Assembly: GCF_002952775.1 (NCBI RefSeq)
Contig: NZ_CP025066.1
Coordinates: 558,001-622,000, forward strand
Direction of reading: 5' to 3'
DNA length: 64,000 nucleotides
DNA from: Halalkaliarchaeum desulfuricum
GTDB lineage: Archaea; Halobacteriota; Halobacteria; Halobacteriales; Haloferacaceae
Part shown: in pieces, positions 16,945 through 28,273 of the stretch
Layout of the letters: the number at the start of each line of letters is the position of its first letter
Position numbering within the stretch: position 1 is the first letter of the stretch
The notes under the pieces: generated by a model
What the model was told of the DNA's origin: nothing
The model's input: only the letters and a program-made list of their open reading frames with translations
Databases searched by the model: none
Position numbers and translations under genes: made by a program

Positions 16945-17868
16945 TTACAGCAGCCCCGTCTTCTGGAGCTTCATCAGGTCCTCGGTATCGAGGGTCTCGC
17001 CTTCCTTGAACTTCTGGTAGATCTCCTCGGCTTCCTTCTTCTCTTCTTCCATCTCCTTTTCGCGCTCTTCCTTGCGCTCCTCTTCCTCTTCCTTGTCGAG
17101 TTCGCGGAGTCGCTTCTGGACGCGCACGAAGTCCTCGTGGTGTTTGTCGGCCGCCTCCTGGGCTTCGACGAACAGCTCGTGCATCGCGTCGGCCTCGTCG
17201 CGGACGTCGTCGGCCTCGCGGTAGGCCTCGATCATCTTGTTGTGATGTTCCTGAGCCTTGTCCGCGAGCTCGGTCACCTTCTGGTGGTGTTTCGAGGCCT
17301 CCGATCGGACCTCCTCGGCCTCCTCGATGAGCCCCTCGAGGTCGCCGCTCTCGTCGAGCTTCTCCTTTTTATCCGCGAGCTTCTCGCGTTTCTCCTCGAT
17401 CTTCTCGATGAGTTCGCGTTCGTCCTCCGCGGAGAGAACCTCAGTCTGCTGACGGAACTCGAGCTGCTCGATCTCCTCTTCGAGCTCCTCGATCGACTTG
17501 CCGTCGGACAGCTCCAGGTCCTGTTTCCGCTGTTCGACCTCGTCGAACAGCTCGTTCGCTTCGGCGTTGAGCTCGTTGCGTTTTTCCTTGTGCTCTTGAA
17601 CCTGTTCGTTGAGCTCGTCGCGCTTCTCGCGGTGTTCCTGGGCCTCGTCGACCTTCTCCCGCGTTTTCGCGTTGAGCTCGTCGCGTTTCGACGCCCGTTC
17701 GGACGCCATCTGGTTGAGCTCGTTTCGTCGGTCCCGAAGCTGGCCAGCCTTCTTGATGAGCTGCCCCTTCGAGTCGTTTTCCAGTTCCTCTTCGGAAACG
17801 TCGACATTGTTCGATTCTTTCAATTCCGATACGTCGTACTCGTCGAGTACGTCCTGTTTCGTTACCAT
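16945..17868 (-). CDS. Long coiled-coil protein (COG1340-like)
   Basis: The 307-residue protein is almost entirely heptad-rich charged helix (for example EKRDELNEQVQEHKEKRNEL), from about residue 35 to 285. A short C-terminal tail ends LMKLQKTGLL. It resembles the archaeal coiled-coil family COG1340, whose role is unknown. The reading frame stays open far upstream to 18465, but that extension is basic and Cys-rich, unlike a haloarchaeal protein. The ATG at 17868 is therefore used. The promoter presumably lies in the divergent gap shared with mgsA. Confidence 0.8.
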   Translation of the reverse strand: MVTKQDVLDEYDVSELKESNNVDVSEEELENDSKGQLIKKAGQLRDRRNELNQMASERASKRDELNAKTREKVDEAQEHREKRDELNEQVQEHKEKRNELNAEANELFDEVEQRKQDLELSDGKSIEELEEEIEQLEFRQQTEVLSAEDERELIEKIEEKREKLADKKEKLDESGDLEGLIEEAEEVRSEASKHHQKVTELADKAQEHHNKMIEAYREADDVRDEADAMHELFVEAQEAADKHHEDFVRVQKRLRELDKEEEEERKEEREKEMEEEKKEAEEIYQKFKEGETLDTEDLMKLQKTGLL

Positions 17869-18193
17869 GCGTAGTCTGACCTCGATACCATCACCGCTCC
17901 GGACACACCAGCGGCTGCGTGGCGTGCATTCGACCGTGGGTAAGAATTCCCGATCATTTTTCGCGCGATGCCACCAGTGCCGGAGGCTTCTGGTAGTTCC
18001 CATTACAGTACACCCACATAAAAATACTTCGGTGCAATCGTGCGTGAAAACGCCTTTCACACGGGCTAAAACTCCCGTGTGAAGCACCCACAGGGAATTC
18101 ACGGGATCGGAGATCCGACATAAATACTCGAGAAGTCGACGAATGCAACACGGACCGACAGCCGCTTGTGGATTCGGGGCGGACTCCGAAAGG
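17869..18193. promoter_or_regulatory. Divergent intergenic region with a perfect dyad
   Basis: This 325-base gap separates the coiled-coil gene and mgsA. It holds a perfect ten-base inverted repeat, TTCACACGGG (18056-18065) and CCCGTGTGAA (18074-18083), around the loop CTAAAACT. Two similar AT-rich elements flank it: ACATAAAAATAC near 18017 and ACATAAATAC near 18119. The second could be the mgsA TATA box. I see no coding sequence or RNA gene. Confidence 0.55.
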
Positions 18194-18568
18194 ATGCGGC
18201 TTGCACTCATTGCACACGACGAGAAGAAACCGGAGATGATCGAGTTCGCGCGAAAGCACCGCGAGGCGCTTTCCGCCTGCGAGCTGTTCGCCACCGGAAC
18301 CACCGGAAAACGGCTCCGGGAGGAAGCCGACCTCGAGGTCGAACGCAAGGCCTCCGGGCCGCTGGGCGGCGACCTCCAGATCGGTGTCGCCATCGCGGAG
18401 GGGCGCTGTGACGGTGTCGTGTTCCTCCGGGATCCGCTGCGAGCCCAGCCACACGAGCCGGACATCTCGGCGCTGTTGCGGATCTGTGACGTCCACGACG
18501 TGCCGCTGGCGACGAACGTCGCCTCCGGAGAGTTGCTCGTCGATGGGCTGTTGACCGATTGCGGATAA
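18194..18568 (+). CDS. mgsA: Methylglyoxal synthase
   Basis: MgsA converts dihydroxyacetone phosphate to methylglyoxal and phosphate, a bypass of lower glycolysis. The 124-residue protein has the phosphate-binding motif [10 protein letters not shown], the catalytic aspartate in [10 protein letters not shown] and the second conserved aspartate in FLRDPL. The ATG at 18194, directly before [15 protein letters not shown], is chosen over an in-frame ATG at 18143 whose product would begin with a non-conserved tail. The family is normally about 125-150 residues, so it is complete. Confidence 0.9.
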   Translation: MRLALIAHDEKKPEMIEFARKHREALSACELFATGTTGKRLREEADLEVERKASGPLGGDLQIGVAIAEGRCDGVVFLRDPLRAQPHEPDISALLRICDVHDVPLATNVASGELLVDGLLTDCG

Positions 18569-18578
18569 TCGCCGAAAT

Positions 18579-18604
18579 CCCGTTGTATAGCGGGCTTTTT
18601 TATT
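18579..18604 (+). terminator. Hairpin plus T-tract after mgsA
   Basis: CCCG and CGGG pair around TTGTATAG and are followed by CTTTTTT, eleven bases after the mgsA stop. The AT-rich run continuing to 18609 could also be the TATA region of the next gene. Confidence 0.45.
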
Positions 18605-18654
18605 ATATGAGAATCGTCCGCGCCGTTTTGACTATCCCTTGTCTATCTGTGTGT

Positions 18655-19284
18655 ATGACTGGACTTCGTGCGGAACTGGCCGTCACGGATCCGGGGAACT
18701 GTCCGCTCGCGTCGCTGTCGCGGGACGTCTCCGGAACGCTCGAGAACGTAAACTGGACACGGTCGAACGGGGGCCCCGTAACCGAGGAGTTCTCCACCGA
18801 CACCGAACTCGACAACGAGAACTCGGTTCCGGTGTTCTCGGAGGGACACAAGCAGACCTACCACATCGAACGCGACACGGATCCGTGTGCGTGTGAACTC
18901 GTCGAGGAGGCGGGACACCCCCTCGCGAAAGTCGACGTGCGCGACGGGCGGCTCGCGCTCACGCTCAACCTCCCGGATGCGGACGCGCTCCGGGATGTCG
19001 TGGCCACGCTGTCGGAGGTCAGCGACAGCGTCGAAGTGCAGTATCTCGTCCGGGACGCAAACGAGGACGCGAGCGACCCCGTGATCGTCGATCGCGGCGA
19101 ACTCACCGACCGACAACGGGAGGTCCTCGAGGTTGCGTACGCCGAGGGATACTTCGAGTATCCGCGGCGATCCAGCGCCGGGGACGTCGCAGAGAAGCTC
19201 GGTATTTCCCGCTCGACGTTCGCCGAACACCTGGCTGCCGCCCAGTCCCGACTGTTCGAGACGATCGCCGGAAACGGACACTGA
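18655..19284 (+). CDS. HTH-10 (bacterio-opsin activator-like) regulator
   Basis: The 209-residue DNA-binding protein has a C-terminal HTH-10 domain. It begins LTDRQREVLEVAYAEGYFEYPRR and continues with GDVAEKLGISRSTFAEHLAAA, the pattern of the haloarchaeal Bat-like regulators. The N-terminal ~150 residues form a sensory-type domain with a DPCACELVEEAGHPL segment. The start at 18655 is the first ATG giving an acidic N-terminus. The ligand and targets are unknown. Confidence 0.85.
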   Translation: MTGLRAELAVTDPGNCPLASLSRDVSGTLENVNWTRSNGGPVTEEFSTDTELDNENSVPVFSEGHKQTYHIERDTDPCACELVEEAGHPLAKVDVRDGRLALTLNLPDADALRDVVATLSEVSDSVEVQYLVRDANEDASDPVIVDRGELTDRQREVLEVAYAEGYFEYPRRSSAGDVAEKLGISRSTFAEHLAAAQSRLFETIAGNGH

Positions 19285-19319
19285 GAGCACTTATTTGAGG
19301 GCCGGACGTTGGTAGGGTG

Positions 19320-19912
19320 ATGGCCGACCCATCCGCACGGGAACCGGCCCCCGTTCGCCGGTCCCTTCGTTTCGGAAGGCCGCAGTCCTGTTCGTCGGAG
19401 CCGCACTCGTAGTCGCTTCGCTGCTTCTGCTGACGGGAGTCGCCATCGGAACCGCAGGGGCTACAGGAGCCGCAGGGGCTGCCACCGAACCGGCCCCGGA
19501 CGTCGACGACCGGACTGCCGTCGAAACGGGTGAATCTGTGACCGACACCGAAGTTCCCGACTCTGGCTGTTTCGCTGGCGAGGGCCGAGCGTTCTCGATC
19601 GGAACGGAGGGGCCACGGATCGCGATGCGGCTTCATCTGTCGGTGTTGACCGATCTCGGCGAGCCCGGCTCCTTCGGTGTCGAACTCGCGGGATCGACCG
19701 GGCAGTTCGACGTGGTCCACCTGGTCGCTGGCGTGCAGTTTGCTGGCGTCGAAGACGCAGACCGGTTCCTGCGGGACCCCTTCCAGGCGTTCGACCTGGT
19801 GTACACCTACGAACTCCGACTCCCGATGCTCGCCGACACACCGGGCGTCGATCCTGTCCACACCGAAGACGAACCGCCCGTCGATGGTCCCGTCGGCGTC
19901 GCCGACTGCTGA
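19320..19912 (+). pseudogene. Frameshifted gene for a secreted or membrane protein
   Basis: A TATA-like CTTATTT about 27 bases upstream supports the ATG at 19320. That frame encodes MADPSAREPAPVRRSLRF and stops at 19410. The frame open from 19316 to 19912 has no start codon until a GTG at 19538, yet at once encodes a membrane or signal segment (KAAVLFVGAALVVASLLLLTG). An acidic domain with a plausible strand pattern follows. Joining the two at about 19370-19378 gives one coherent protein of roughly 197 residues. A loss of one base (or gain of two) would explain the break. It is a recent pseudogene or a sequencing error; I do not recognise the family with confidence. Confidence 0.7.
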
Positions 19913-20012
19913 TACCGTCGCGTTCGAATCGTCGATCCGCGGGGGAGAACAACCCACAGTTGGTTGTCGACGGTTCCGCGGTCTACAAGGGATCTCGGGG
20001 AGACGAACGGGT

Positions 20013-20471
20013 ATGGACGACGAAATCGAGGACCTCTCCCCGCTCCCCGAGGAGGCCGCAGCGATGGTCGAACACGCAATCGAACAGGAGCACGGCTACC
20101 TCTCCTGGCTCGGAACCGAGGTGACGGCGATCGAACGGGGGAAGATCGTGCTCACGGTCCCGTACGACGAGAAGCTCACGAACTCGGACGGCGAGACGAT
20201 CCACGGGGGCGTCGCCGCGACCCTGATCGACACCGCCGGCGGGATCGCCCAGCAAACCTGCATCGAGAACCCCCTATCTTCGAGCGCCGCGACGGTGAAC
20301 CTCAACGTGAACTACCTCCGGCGGGCGACCGGCGATCTCCGGGCTGTCGGCGAGGTGATCCGGCACGGAGGAACGATCGGCGTCAGCGATCTCCGCGTCG
20401 AGAGCCAGACGCCGGACGGGAACGTCCGCGAGGTAGTCGTCGGGCAGGGTTCCTACCGGCTGTTCCGGTAG
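20013..20471 (+). CDS. PaaI-family hotdog thioesterase
   Basis: The 152-residue protein has the hotdog-fold signature GETIHGGVAATLIDTAGGIA and the later strand NLNVNYLRRATGDLRAVGEV, as in PaaI/YbgC-type acyl-CoA thioesterases. The substrate is not predictable; aryl- or medium-chain acyl-CoA is usual. The ATG at 20013 gives the expected length. It is convergent with the next gene, leaving only three bases between the stop codons. Confidence 0.85.
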   Translation: MDDEIEDLSPLPEEAAAMVEHAIEQEHGYLSWLGTEVTAIERGKIVLTVPYDEKLTNSDGETIHGGVAATLIDTAGGIAQQTCIENPLSSSAATVNLNVNYLRRATGDLRAVGEVIRHGGTIGVSDLRVESQTPDGNVREVVVGQGSYRLFR

Positions 20472-20474
20472 CGA

Positions 20475-20936
20475 TCAGTCGGCGTCGTTCGTCGCGTCGT
20501 CGGCGTCGTCGCCAGCGTCGTCGGCGTCGTCGCCAGCGTCGCCGCCGGCCGCCTCCTGGAGCGCGCCCCGAAGCTCCGGCACCGTACTCGTGAGCAGGGT
20601 GACGTCCTCCCGGGCGGCCTCGATCGTCTCCAGCAGTTCCGACAGCTCCTCGAGGTCGGCCTCCAGGTCGTCGGCGTCCTCGAACGCGTCGGCGCGTTCG
20701 CCCATCGTGTACCACTTCTTGGCCTGCCGGAGCTCCTCGGCGGCGTCGCCGACATCGAGCGCCGACTTCAATCCGTTGAGCGCGCCGAGCACGTTGTCCG
20801 CGTCCGTCTCCCAGACGTCCGCCGCGGAGGGCAGCTCCGCGCGGGCCGCCGCGAGGTGGGACTCGACGTCCTCGCGCATCTCGTCGGCCGCCTCGCCGAA
20901 CAGTTCGTCGTCGCCGAACGTGGTCTGACTGCTCAT
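20475..20936 (-). CDS. DUF5790-like haloarchaeal protein
   Basis: The 153-residue acidic helical protein begins with SSQTTFGDDELFGEAADEM. It carries a conserved-looking core, NVLGALNGLKSALDVGDAAE and AKKWYTMGERADAF, that I associate with DUF5790. The tail is a low-complexity run of DDAGDD-type repeats, common in haloarchaea. The function is unknown. The second half could form a short coiled coil. Confidence 0.75.
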   Translation of the reverse strand: MSSQTTFGDDELFGEAADEMREDVESHLAAARAELPSAADVWETDADNVLGALNGLKSALDVGDAAEELRQAKKWYTMGERADAFEDADDLEADLEELSELLETIEAAREDVTLLTSTVPELRGALQEAAGGDAGDDADDAGDDADDATNDAD

Positions 20937-21009
20937 GGCCGGCGGTTCGACGCCGACAAATGTAAATCCGCGCCCGAAAGCGAAAGTGAAATCGGCGGCT
21001 GCGTGCCGG

Positions 21010-21357
21010 CTACTCCCCGCGATCGACGCGTTCGAGCTTCATCAACGGATAGCCATCGGCCATCTCCATGCGGGTCTCTGCGGTGATTCCATCGTACTCG
21101 ATCCGCATCGTGACGTCCATGAGCGTGCCGGTGAGTTCGGTGTAGCCGTTCCCGTGGTCGATCGCCTCGCGAACCCGGTCGTCGTCGATCCGCACGGTTA
21201 CCGACTCGCAGTACGGCTGGTTTTCGATCGCCTCCGCCATCGCCGTCTCCAGCGACCGGGTGCTGTCGGGACTGACCGGCGTGCCGGCGAACTGGTGGTA
21301 CAGCGTTCCGAACTTGATTCCGGCCTCGAAGCAGGCTCGCTGCGCGTCGGTGGGCAT
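21010..21357 (-). CDS. mptD: Archaeal dihydroneopterin aldolase MptD
   Basis: MptD cleaves 7,8-dihydroneopterin to 6-hydroxymethyl-dihydropterin and glycolaldehyde, a step toward folate or methanopterin-type cofactors. The 115-residue protein matches the archaeal family (unrelated in sequence to bacterial FolB). It opens with ACFEAGIKFGTLYHQFAGTPV, and its middle reads NGYTELTGTLMDVTM. Length and start agree with the family. It is transcribed alone, in the same direction as its neighbours. Confidence 0.85.
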   Translation of the reverse strand: MPTDAQRACFEAGIKFGTLYHQFAGTPVSPDSTRSLETAMAEAIENQPYCESVTVRIDDDRVREAIDHGNGYTELTGTLMDVTMRIEYDGITAETRMEMADGYPLMKLERVDRGE

Positions 21358-21431
21358 ATCCGAAGCGAAACGCCCGCCCGCCTAATAGCTCCCGAACCGG
21401 GGCGGAACCGGCATCGCCGGACTCGAACAGC

Positions 21432-22148
21432 TCAGGCCGTGACCCGGCGCGACTCCTCGAGGGACGCAAGGAAGTTGTCGAACAGTTGCTTCACCTCACA
21501 GGCAGCCGCGTGGTTTTCCGGCGTGATCTCGGCGAGCACGGCGTCGACTGTCTCGTCGCCCAATCGGTCGCGTTTCCCTTCTGTCACCTCCCTTGCGGTG
21601 TCGATGTCGTACTCGGGATGGAACTGGACGCCCCAGGCGTGCTCCTTCCGGAACGCGTGGATCCCGTACTCGTTTTCCGCGAGAACGCGCGACCCCGGCG
21701 GGGGATCGACGACGACGTCGCCGTGGGTGGTGAACGCGGTGAACCGGCGGCCGACGCCCGCCAGAACGGGATCGTCGTCGACGCAGCGCCGGATCTCGTT
21801 GTAGCCGATCTCGAAGTCGTCCATTCCGGCGACCCGCCCCCCGAGCGCCTCTGCGATGACCTGGTGGCCGTAACACACCCCCAGGATCGAAAGCCCGCGG
21901 TCGTAGGCTTCGCGGACGTACTCCAAAAGCGGCGGAATCCAGGGTTCGTCCCAGTACACCGACGAGCGCGATCCCGTGACGACGACGCCGTCGAAGTCGA
22001 AGGCGGCGCCGTCGGGGTACCCACCCGGAAGCTCCCCGCCGGCCGCGTCGTATTCGACGAGATCCGCATCGAGCTCCCGCCGGAAGTTGCGCCGGGTGCT
22101 CGCGCCGTCGTGGGCGGCGTTCAGCAGGGCGAGGCGAGTTCTGGTCAT
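21432..22148 (-). CDS. Class I glutamine amidotransferase-like protein
   Basis: The 238-residue protein is a stand-alone class I amidotransferase domain like those called GMP synthase-related. The nucleophile elbow is GVCYGHQ and the catalytic His-Glu pair is in FHPEYD. It lacks a synthetase domain, so the acceptor is unknown; this group may act as a γ-glutamyl hydrolase instead. The ATG at 22148 was chosen because the frame upstream of it is basic and unlike the rest. Confidence 0.82.
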   Translation of the reverse strand: MTRTRLALLNAAHDGASTRRNFRRELDADLVEYDAAGGELPGGYPDGAAFDFDGVVVTGSRSSVYWDEPWIPPLLEYVREAYDRGLSILGVCYGHQVIAEALGGRVAGMDDFEIGYNEIRRCVDDDPVLAGVGRRFTAFTTHGDVVVDPPPGSRVLAENEYGIHAFRKEHAWGVQFHPEYDIDTAREVTEGKRDRLGDETVDAVLAEITPENHAAACEVKQLFDNFLASLEESRRVTA

Positions 22149-22242
22149 TGCTTGTCCGTAGCCGACCGACTCAAAAAGAGGTTGCGCCCGGGGCGGAGGT
22201 TTGCCGGGGTCCGTGACGCCGAAACTGCGGGAACGACCCCGC

Positions 22243-23025
22243 TCACCTCCGTCGTTCGTCCAGCCACGCGAGCAGTCGGTCGTTGACTCGTCGGGACGCT
22301 TCGACGTGTACGAGGTGGGCTGCGTCGGGAACCGGCTCGTAGACGCCGCGGGGCAACCCCTCCGCCAGTGCACGACCACGGGAGGGCGGACACTGGTCGT
22401 CGAGATCGCCGTGGATCACGAGCGTCGGCAGCGTCAGTTCGTGGAGACGATCTTCGACGTCGAACTCCTCGATCGCGGCACGCTGTGCCTCCCAGACCCG
22501 CCTGTCTGCGTCCTCCTGTGACCGCCACTCGACAATCGACTCGACGACGTCCGGCTGGCGCCGTGAAAACTCCCTGGAGACCGCAGAACACACCGACGAG
22601 CGCAGCGCTTCCCGGTCATCCGGGGGCGCCCACAATGGCTCCGGATCGAAGCCGTCCCCCGACGGGGGCGTGCCGACGACCGCGAGGCTTTCGACGCGCG
22701 TGGAGTTGTCCGCCGCCGAAAGCCCGACCATCCCGCCGAGCCCGCAACCGACCAGGTGGGCCTTCCTGACACCGGCGTCGGCAAGTACGGCCTCGAGATC
22801 CGCGACGAGTCCCCCGAGCCGATACGGACCGGGCGGAGCATCGGAGTTGCCGATGCCGCGACTGTCGTACACCAGGCTCTCGTACGGGCCGGCGACAGCG
22901 GCGTGTTGCCACCCCCATTGCCAGGCGCCGAAGCCGATCTCACCGACGAACGCGACGGTCGACGCTTCGGGGTTGCCGTCCACCTCGTAGTACAGCGATC
23001 TCCCCTCGCAGGTGGCGTACGGCAC
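22243..23025 (-). CDS. α/β-hydrolase fold protein lacking the usual serine
   Basis: The 260-residue protein has the α/β-hydrolase pattern. VYDSRGIGNSDAPPGPYRL follows the oxyanion strand, an Asp lies in VIHGDLDDQCPP and a His in PDAAHLVHVEAS. The nucleophile elbow, normally G-x-S-x-G-G, reads GCGLGG, so glycine stands where the serine should be. The neighbouring cysteine is not at the elbow's tip. It may be inactive, a binding protein, or use another residue. It starts six bases after alaS and is probably co-transcribed with it. Confidence 0.8.
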   Translation of the reverse strand: MPYATCEGRSLYYEVDGNPEASTVAFVGEIGFGAWQWGWQHAAVAGPYESLVYDSRGIGNSDAPPGPYRLGGLVADLEAVLADAGVRKAHLVGCGLGGMVGLSAADNSTRVESLAVVGTPPSGDGFDPEPLWAPPDDREALRSSVCSAVSREFSRRQPDVVESIVEWRSQEDADRRVWEAQRAAIEEFDVEDRLHELTLPTLVIHGDLDDQCPPSRGRALAEGLPRGVYEPVPDAAHLVHVEASRRVNDRLLAWLDERRR

Positions 23026-23031
23026 GGTGGG

Positions 23032-25812
23032 TCAGTCGGCTGCAAGCAGGTTCTTGAGCACGCCAGGGGCCGACTCGAGGGCCTCGTCCAGCCGGTCGAC
23101 GTCCGGACCGCCCCCCTGCGCGAAGTCCGGCGGTCCCCCGCCGCCGCCACCGACGCTTGCGGCGAGTTCCGAGACGACCTCGCCGGCGTTCACGCCGGCT
23201 CCCTCGGGGACCCCCACGACGAACTGGGCCGAACCGCCCGCGCCCGACCCCAGGACGGCGATCTTCCCCTCGTCGACCAGGGCGTTTGCCGTGGCACGCA
23301 ACTCGTCGGGGTCGCCGTCGAGCCGCTGGATGACGGCCGGAGTGCCGCCGACGTCGATCTCCTCGGCGTCGGCACTGGCGCGCAGCTCCGCGAGTTCGCT
23401 TTTGAGTTCGTCGATTGTCTTGCCCCGCTGTTTCCACTCCTCGAAGAACCGTTCGGCCGTCTCGGGAACGTCCAGCGGATCGACATCCAGTACCTCCGCG
23501 GCGTCCCGCAGGGCGTCTTCGGTGCGCTGGGTCGCCTCGATCGCGGCCGTCCCGGCGGCGAACACCAGACGTTCGACCCCGTCCTGCACTGGTTCGGTCT
23601 TGAGCAGTTTGATCGTCCCGACCTCGCCGGTCCGGGAAACGTGGGTGCCGCCACACGCCTGGACGTCCTCGTCGATGTGGATCAGTCGAACGTTCCGTCC
23701 CGGCGGAATCCCTCCCTGGTAGAGGTCGAACCCGTGCTCCTTTTCGGCCTCGTGGCGGTCGGGCCACTCGGCTTTCACCGCGACGTTGTCCATCACGATC
23801 TCGTTTGCGACCCGTTCGATCTCCGTCACCTCCTCTCGGGTGATCCGGTCGTAGTGCCGGACGTCGAGCCGCGAGGAGTCGATCCCCTTCTGGGCGCCGG
23901 CCTGCCGGACGTGGTCCCCGAGTACCTGCCGCGCGGCGAAGCCGACGATGTGGGTGGCGGTGTGGTGTCGCATCAGCCGCCGGCGGCGATCGACGTCGAT
24001 CTGTCCCCTGACGATCTCGCCTTTGCCGGGATCGCCGTCAGTACGATGGAGGATCACGCCGTCGTGGATCTGGACGTCCGTGACCTCGACAGTCGTATCG
24101 TCGGTCGAGAGTGTCCCGTGGTCTGCGGGCTGTCCACCGCCCTCGGGATAGAACATCGTGCCGTCGAGCACGACGTCGTACTCGTCGTCGTCTCGCTCGA
24201 ACACGTCGAGCACGACCGCCTCGAACTCGGTGCGCTCCTGGTCGTCGTAGTAGAGCTGTTCGGTTTCCGGGAGATCGGCGATCCGCTCGTCGGTTTCCTC
24301 GGCACGACTCCCCGCCTCCTCTTCGTCGTGCCGCTTTGCGACAAGCGAGTAGAAGTCGTCCGGGACGTCGACGGTTGCGCCGCGATCGGCGGCGATCTCC
24401 TCGACCATCTCGGGCTGGATCCCGTGGCTGTCGTACAGCTCGATCAGCTCCGGAAGCGGGATCGGCTCGCCGGTGCCGGCGTACTCGTCGGCCAGTTGCT
24501 TTACCTTCCGCGTGCCGCGTTCGAGCGTTCGGCGGTATTTCCGCTCCTCTGTGCGGACCATCTCGCGGATCGTGTCCCGGTTCTCGTAGCCGAGTCGCTC
24601 GGCCTGCATGTCGACCAGTTCGTCCAGCGGCGCGTCGACGCCGACCCGGTCGACCAGCCGTTTCGTCCGGCGCAACACCATCCGGGCGAGATAGCCCGTC
24701 CCGACGTTCGAGGGGACGATCTCGTCGCCGAACATGTACGCGAGCGTCCGACAGTGATCGGCGATCGCGTAGATGTCCTCCAGCGGCTCCATCAGCTCCC
24801 GGAGCCGACCGGCGTCGACGTCGAGTTTCGCTGCAACGTCCTCGCGGGCGGACTCGAGATCGTCGATGTCGTCGATGTCCATCCGTCCGGCGAGCTTGGC
24901 CGCACGGTGGACGAGTTCGGCCTCCTCGGGCGTGTGCTCGATGTCGGCGTTGTCCTTCAGAAACTCGATCGCGTCGGGATACACCGCCTCGTACACCGTC
25001 GGTGTCCCCTGGCTCATCCAGGCCCACCGCTCGAGCCCGTAGCCGGTGTCGACGATGTAGGTGTCCATCTTCGAATACTGGTTGCCGTCCTTCAGCTCGT
25101 ACTCCCCGTCGGGATCCTGCTCCATCGACATGAACACGAGGGTCGCCAGCTCGGCACCCCGGTAGATCACCTCGATCGCGGGTCCGGCGTTCCCCCCGCC
25201 GACCCACGGGTCCTCGATGTAGGTGATCTCCTCGAGGTTCGCCCCCATCGACTCGAAGAATTCGTCGCAGTACCGGACGGTCTCGTCCTTCCAGTACACC
25301 TCCCCCTCGTAGGCGTACTGGTCGGAATCTTCGATGTCCTCCCGGGCGTTGAACGCGTGGTGGGCCATCATCTCGAAGGCCATCGTGTGCCGGCCGGTCT
25401 TGCCCACGTTGTCGATGTCCTGCATCCGGATGCACGGCTGGGAGATGCAAAGCGGGTTCGCCGGCGGCGGCGTCTTTCCGGAGGTGACGTGCGGCTGGAA
25501 GTCGTAGATCGACGCCTGGGTCAACAGGACGTCGTCGCGCCATCGGTTCGCCGCCACCGGGTACGGATCGATCCGTTCGTGGCCGTGCTCCTCGAAAAAG
25601 GAGAGGAACGCCTCCCGCATCTCCTCGAGGGTGTACTCCCGGTCGAATCCGGGGTTGTCGATGAACGAGTAGTCCTCACACGGCGGTTCGCCACACAGTT
25701 CTCGGTCGTGGTTCCGCGTCCAGAAGTGAGCACCGCAGGAGGGACACTCCTTCCGCTGGAAGCCTTCCTCCTCGAAGTAATCGAGACGGTACTCGTCGTC
25801 GAGGTCACTCAT
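23032..25812 (-). CDS. alaS: Alanyl-tRNA synthetase, archaeal type
   Basis: The enzyme charges tRNA-Ala. The 926-residue protein has the archaeal N-terminal extension with a zinc-ribbon-like [23 protein letters not shown]. The class II core follows (motif 2 region [22 protein letters not shown]), then the editing domain with [13 protein letters not shown] and [13 protein letters not shown], and a C-terminal Ala/Gly-rich domain. Length is normal. It follows EF-2 on the same strand after a 104-base gap. Confidence 0.97.
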   Translation of the reverse strand: MSDLDDEYRLDYFEEEGFQRKECPSCGAHFWTRNHDRELCGEPPCEDYSFIDNPGFDREYTLEEMREAFLSFFEEHGHERIDPYPVAANRWRDDVLLTQASIYDFQPHVTSGKTPPPANPLCISQPCIRMQDIDNVGKTGRHTMAFEMMAHHAFNAREDIEDSDQYAYEGEVYWKDETVRYCDEFFESMGANLEEITYIEDPWVGGGNAGPAIEVIYRGAELATLVFMSMEQDPDGEYELKDGNQYSKMDTYIVDTGYGLERWAWMSQGTPTVYEAVYPDAIEFLKDNADIEHTPEEAELVHRAAKLAGRMDIDDIDDLESAREDVAAKLDVDAGRLRELMEPLEDIYAIADHCRTLAYMFGDEIVPSNVGTGYLARMVLRRTKRLVDRVGVDAPLDELVDMQAERLGYENRDTIREMVRTEERKYRRTLERGTRKVKQLADEYAGTGEPIPLPELIELYDSHGIQPEMVEEIAADRGATVDVPDDFYSLVAKRHDEEEAGSRAEETDERIADLPETEQLYYDDQERTEFEAVVLDVFERDDDEYDVVLDGTMFYPEGGGQPADHGTLSTDDTTVEVTDVQIHDGVILHRTDGDPGKGEIVRGQIDVDRRRRLMRHHTATHIVGFAARQVLGDHVRQAGAQKGIDSSRLDVRHYDRITREEVTEIERVANEIVMDNVAVKAEWPDRHEAEKEHGFDLYQGGIPPGRNVRLIHIDEDVQACGGTHVSRTGEVGTIKLLKTEPVQDGVERLVFAAGTAAIEATQRTEDALRDAAEVLDVDPLDVPETAERFFEEWKQRGKTIDELKSELAELRASADAEEIDVGGTPAVIQRLDGDPDELRATANALVDEGKIAVLGSGAGGSAQFVVGVPEGAGVNAGEVVSELAASVGGGGGGPPDFAQGGGPDVDRLDEALESAPGVLKNLLAAD

Positions 25813-25916
25813 TACCCCTTTTTCGCCCGTGATCGATCAAAAGGGTTCCGGGCCGGCGGCGAGAACGCGACCGGAAACCGGAGAGAAATCGAGAACAACT
25901 GAGAAACCGAGAACAG

Positions 25917-28103
<2,187 letters not shown>

Positions 28104-28273
28104 TATACAGCGTTATACCGAAAGCAGGGTCAAAAGGGTAGTGTTTCGTCGCAGCGAGAACACCCGAGATTCGGTGTGTGAGCCGGTCGCGTGTCGAAAC
28201 CTCTCGAAGGTCCTGGCTGGGGAACCGACCTCAGGAAAGAGTCATACGTCCCCGGTCCCTGAAACTGGTACAT

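Noticed and set aside
17869-18465. N-terminal extension of the coiled-coil gene to 506 residues
   Set aside because: The extension is basic and cysteine-rich and covers the mgsA region and the dyad, unlike a haloarchaeal protein. The ATG at 17868 is the better start.
19365-19385. Programmed frameshifting at the broken gene
   Set aside because: No slippery heptamer or stem-loop is evident. Simple base loss or a sequencing error is more likely.
22756-25902. A 1048-codon open frame antisense to alaS
   Set aside because: GC-rich coding DNA leaves the opposite strand open. alaS on the other strand is unmistakable, and the antisense product resembles no protein.
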